Positions 5,516 to 5,701 of a stretch of 5,701 nucleotides of DNA are shown here, one piece after another. The position numbers and the translations under genes are program-made. Below the pieces are notes generated by a model. It searched no databases, was not told the origin of the DNA, and saw only the letters and a list, made by a program, of their open reading frames with translations. The stretch comes from Ruminococcaceae bacterium UBA2806 (GTDB lineage: Bacteria > Bacillota > Clostridia > Oscillospirales > Acutalibacteraceae): assembly GCA_002351795.1 (NCBI GenBank), contig DEHG01000098.1, positions 31,564 through 37,264 on the forward strand. Direction: 5' to 3'. Each line of letters begins with the position of its first letter. Position 1 is the stretch's first letter.

Positions 5516-5639
5516 CAGTTTGAAATTGTAATTCGTAAATTTTTACCGGGATCCGTGGAACCTGATCTGAAAGTTACATTATATATCACATCATGACAAT
5601 GTTTTTTAATGACTGACATATATAATATTAATAAAAGTA

Positions 5640-5668
5640 TGGAAATGTGGAAAAATATGTGTTATAAT
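5640..5668 (+). promoter_or_regulatory. Extended -10 promoter reading out of the right edge
   Basis: A perfect TATAAT at 5663-5668 is preceded by TGT, forming an extended -10 element TGTTATAAT. TGGAAA (5640-5645), four of six matches to TTGACA, sits at a 17-base spacing. Transcription would start near 5675 and leave the window, so the gene served is not visible. It is divergent from the two-component operon. Confidence 0.55.
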
Positions 5669-5701
5669 GTATCTGTAATTATTAAGGCAACCTCTAAAAA
5701 C

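Noticed and set aside
5547..5556. CGGGATCCG near-palindrome upstream of the regulator
   Set aside because: It contains only the six-base GGATCC palindrome with uneven flanks and no room for a loop, so there is no support for an operator or terminator.
5681..5701. Right-edge sequence AAGGCAACCTCTAAAAAC as a possible mobile element end
   Set aside because: It seemed vaguely familiar as a repeat end, but there is no matching inverted copy or target duplication in the window and the sequence stops here.

Overview
This 5.7 kb window looks like chromosomal DNA of a low-to-moderate GC Gram-positive bacterium of class Clostridia. Ruminococcus-like Oscillospiraceae is my best guess. I base this on the protein styles (a YitT/DUF2179 protein, NadB and NadC of clostridial type, an OmpR-family regulator with a HAMP kinase), strong AGGAGG-type ribosome binding sites, AT-rich sigma-A promoters and short heptameric repeats between genes. 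The assignment is inferred from memory and not from a search.

Layout, left to right. (1) Positions 1-489, plus strand: the C-terminal 162 residues of a YitT-family membrane protein, cut by the window edge. (2) Positions 490-879: 390 bases with no conventional gene. A near-consensus promoter begins on the yitT stop codon and is followed by a good ribosome binding site and a 32-codon ORF. After these come a short heptamer array and two inverted repeats. (3) Positions 880-3178, minus strand: nadC and nadB, two overlapping genes transcribed in the order nadB-nadC. They make quinolinate-pathway enzymes for de novo NAD synthesis. nadA is not present. (4) Positions 3179-3333: the nadB leader, with an extended -10 promoter, a roughly 100-nt 5' UTR containing an imperfect hairpin, and a second heptamer array. 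(5) Positions 3334-5455, minus strand: a two-component system, response regulator first and histidine kinase second, overlapping by 11 bases. (6) Positions 5456-5701: an upstream region with a probable minus-strand promoter for the regulator and a plus-strand extended -10 promoter that reads out of the window.

How they work together: NadB oxidises L-aspartate to iminoaspartate and NadC converts quinolinate to nicotinate mononucleotide. The NadA step between them must be encoded elsewhere. The two-component pair senses an unknown extracytoplasmic signal, and nothing in the sequence links it directly to NAD synthesis. No CRISPR array, transposase, phage gene, tRNA or rRNA is visible. I found no clearly new system. 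The points most worth a second look are the promoter-driven 32-codon ORF beside yitT and the folded leader of nadBC.
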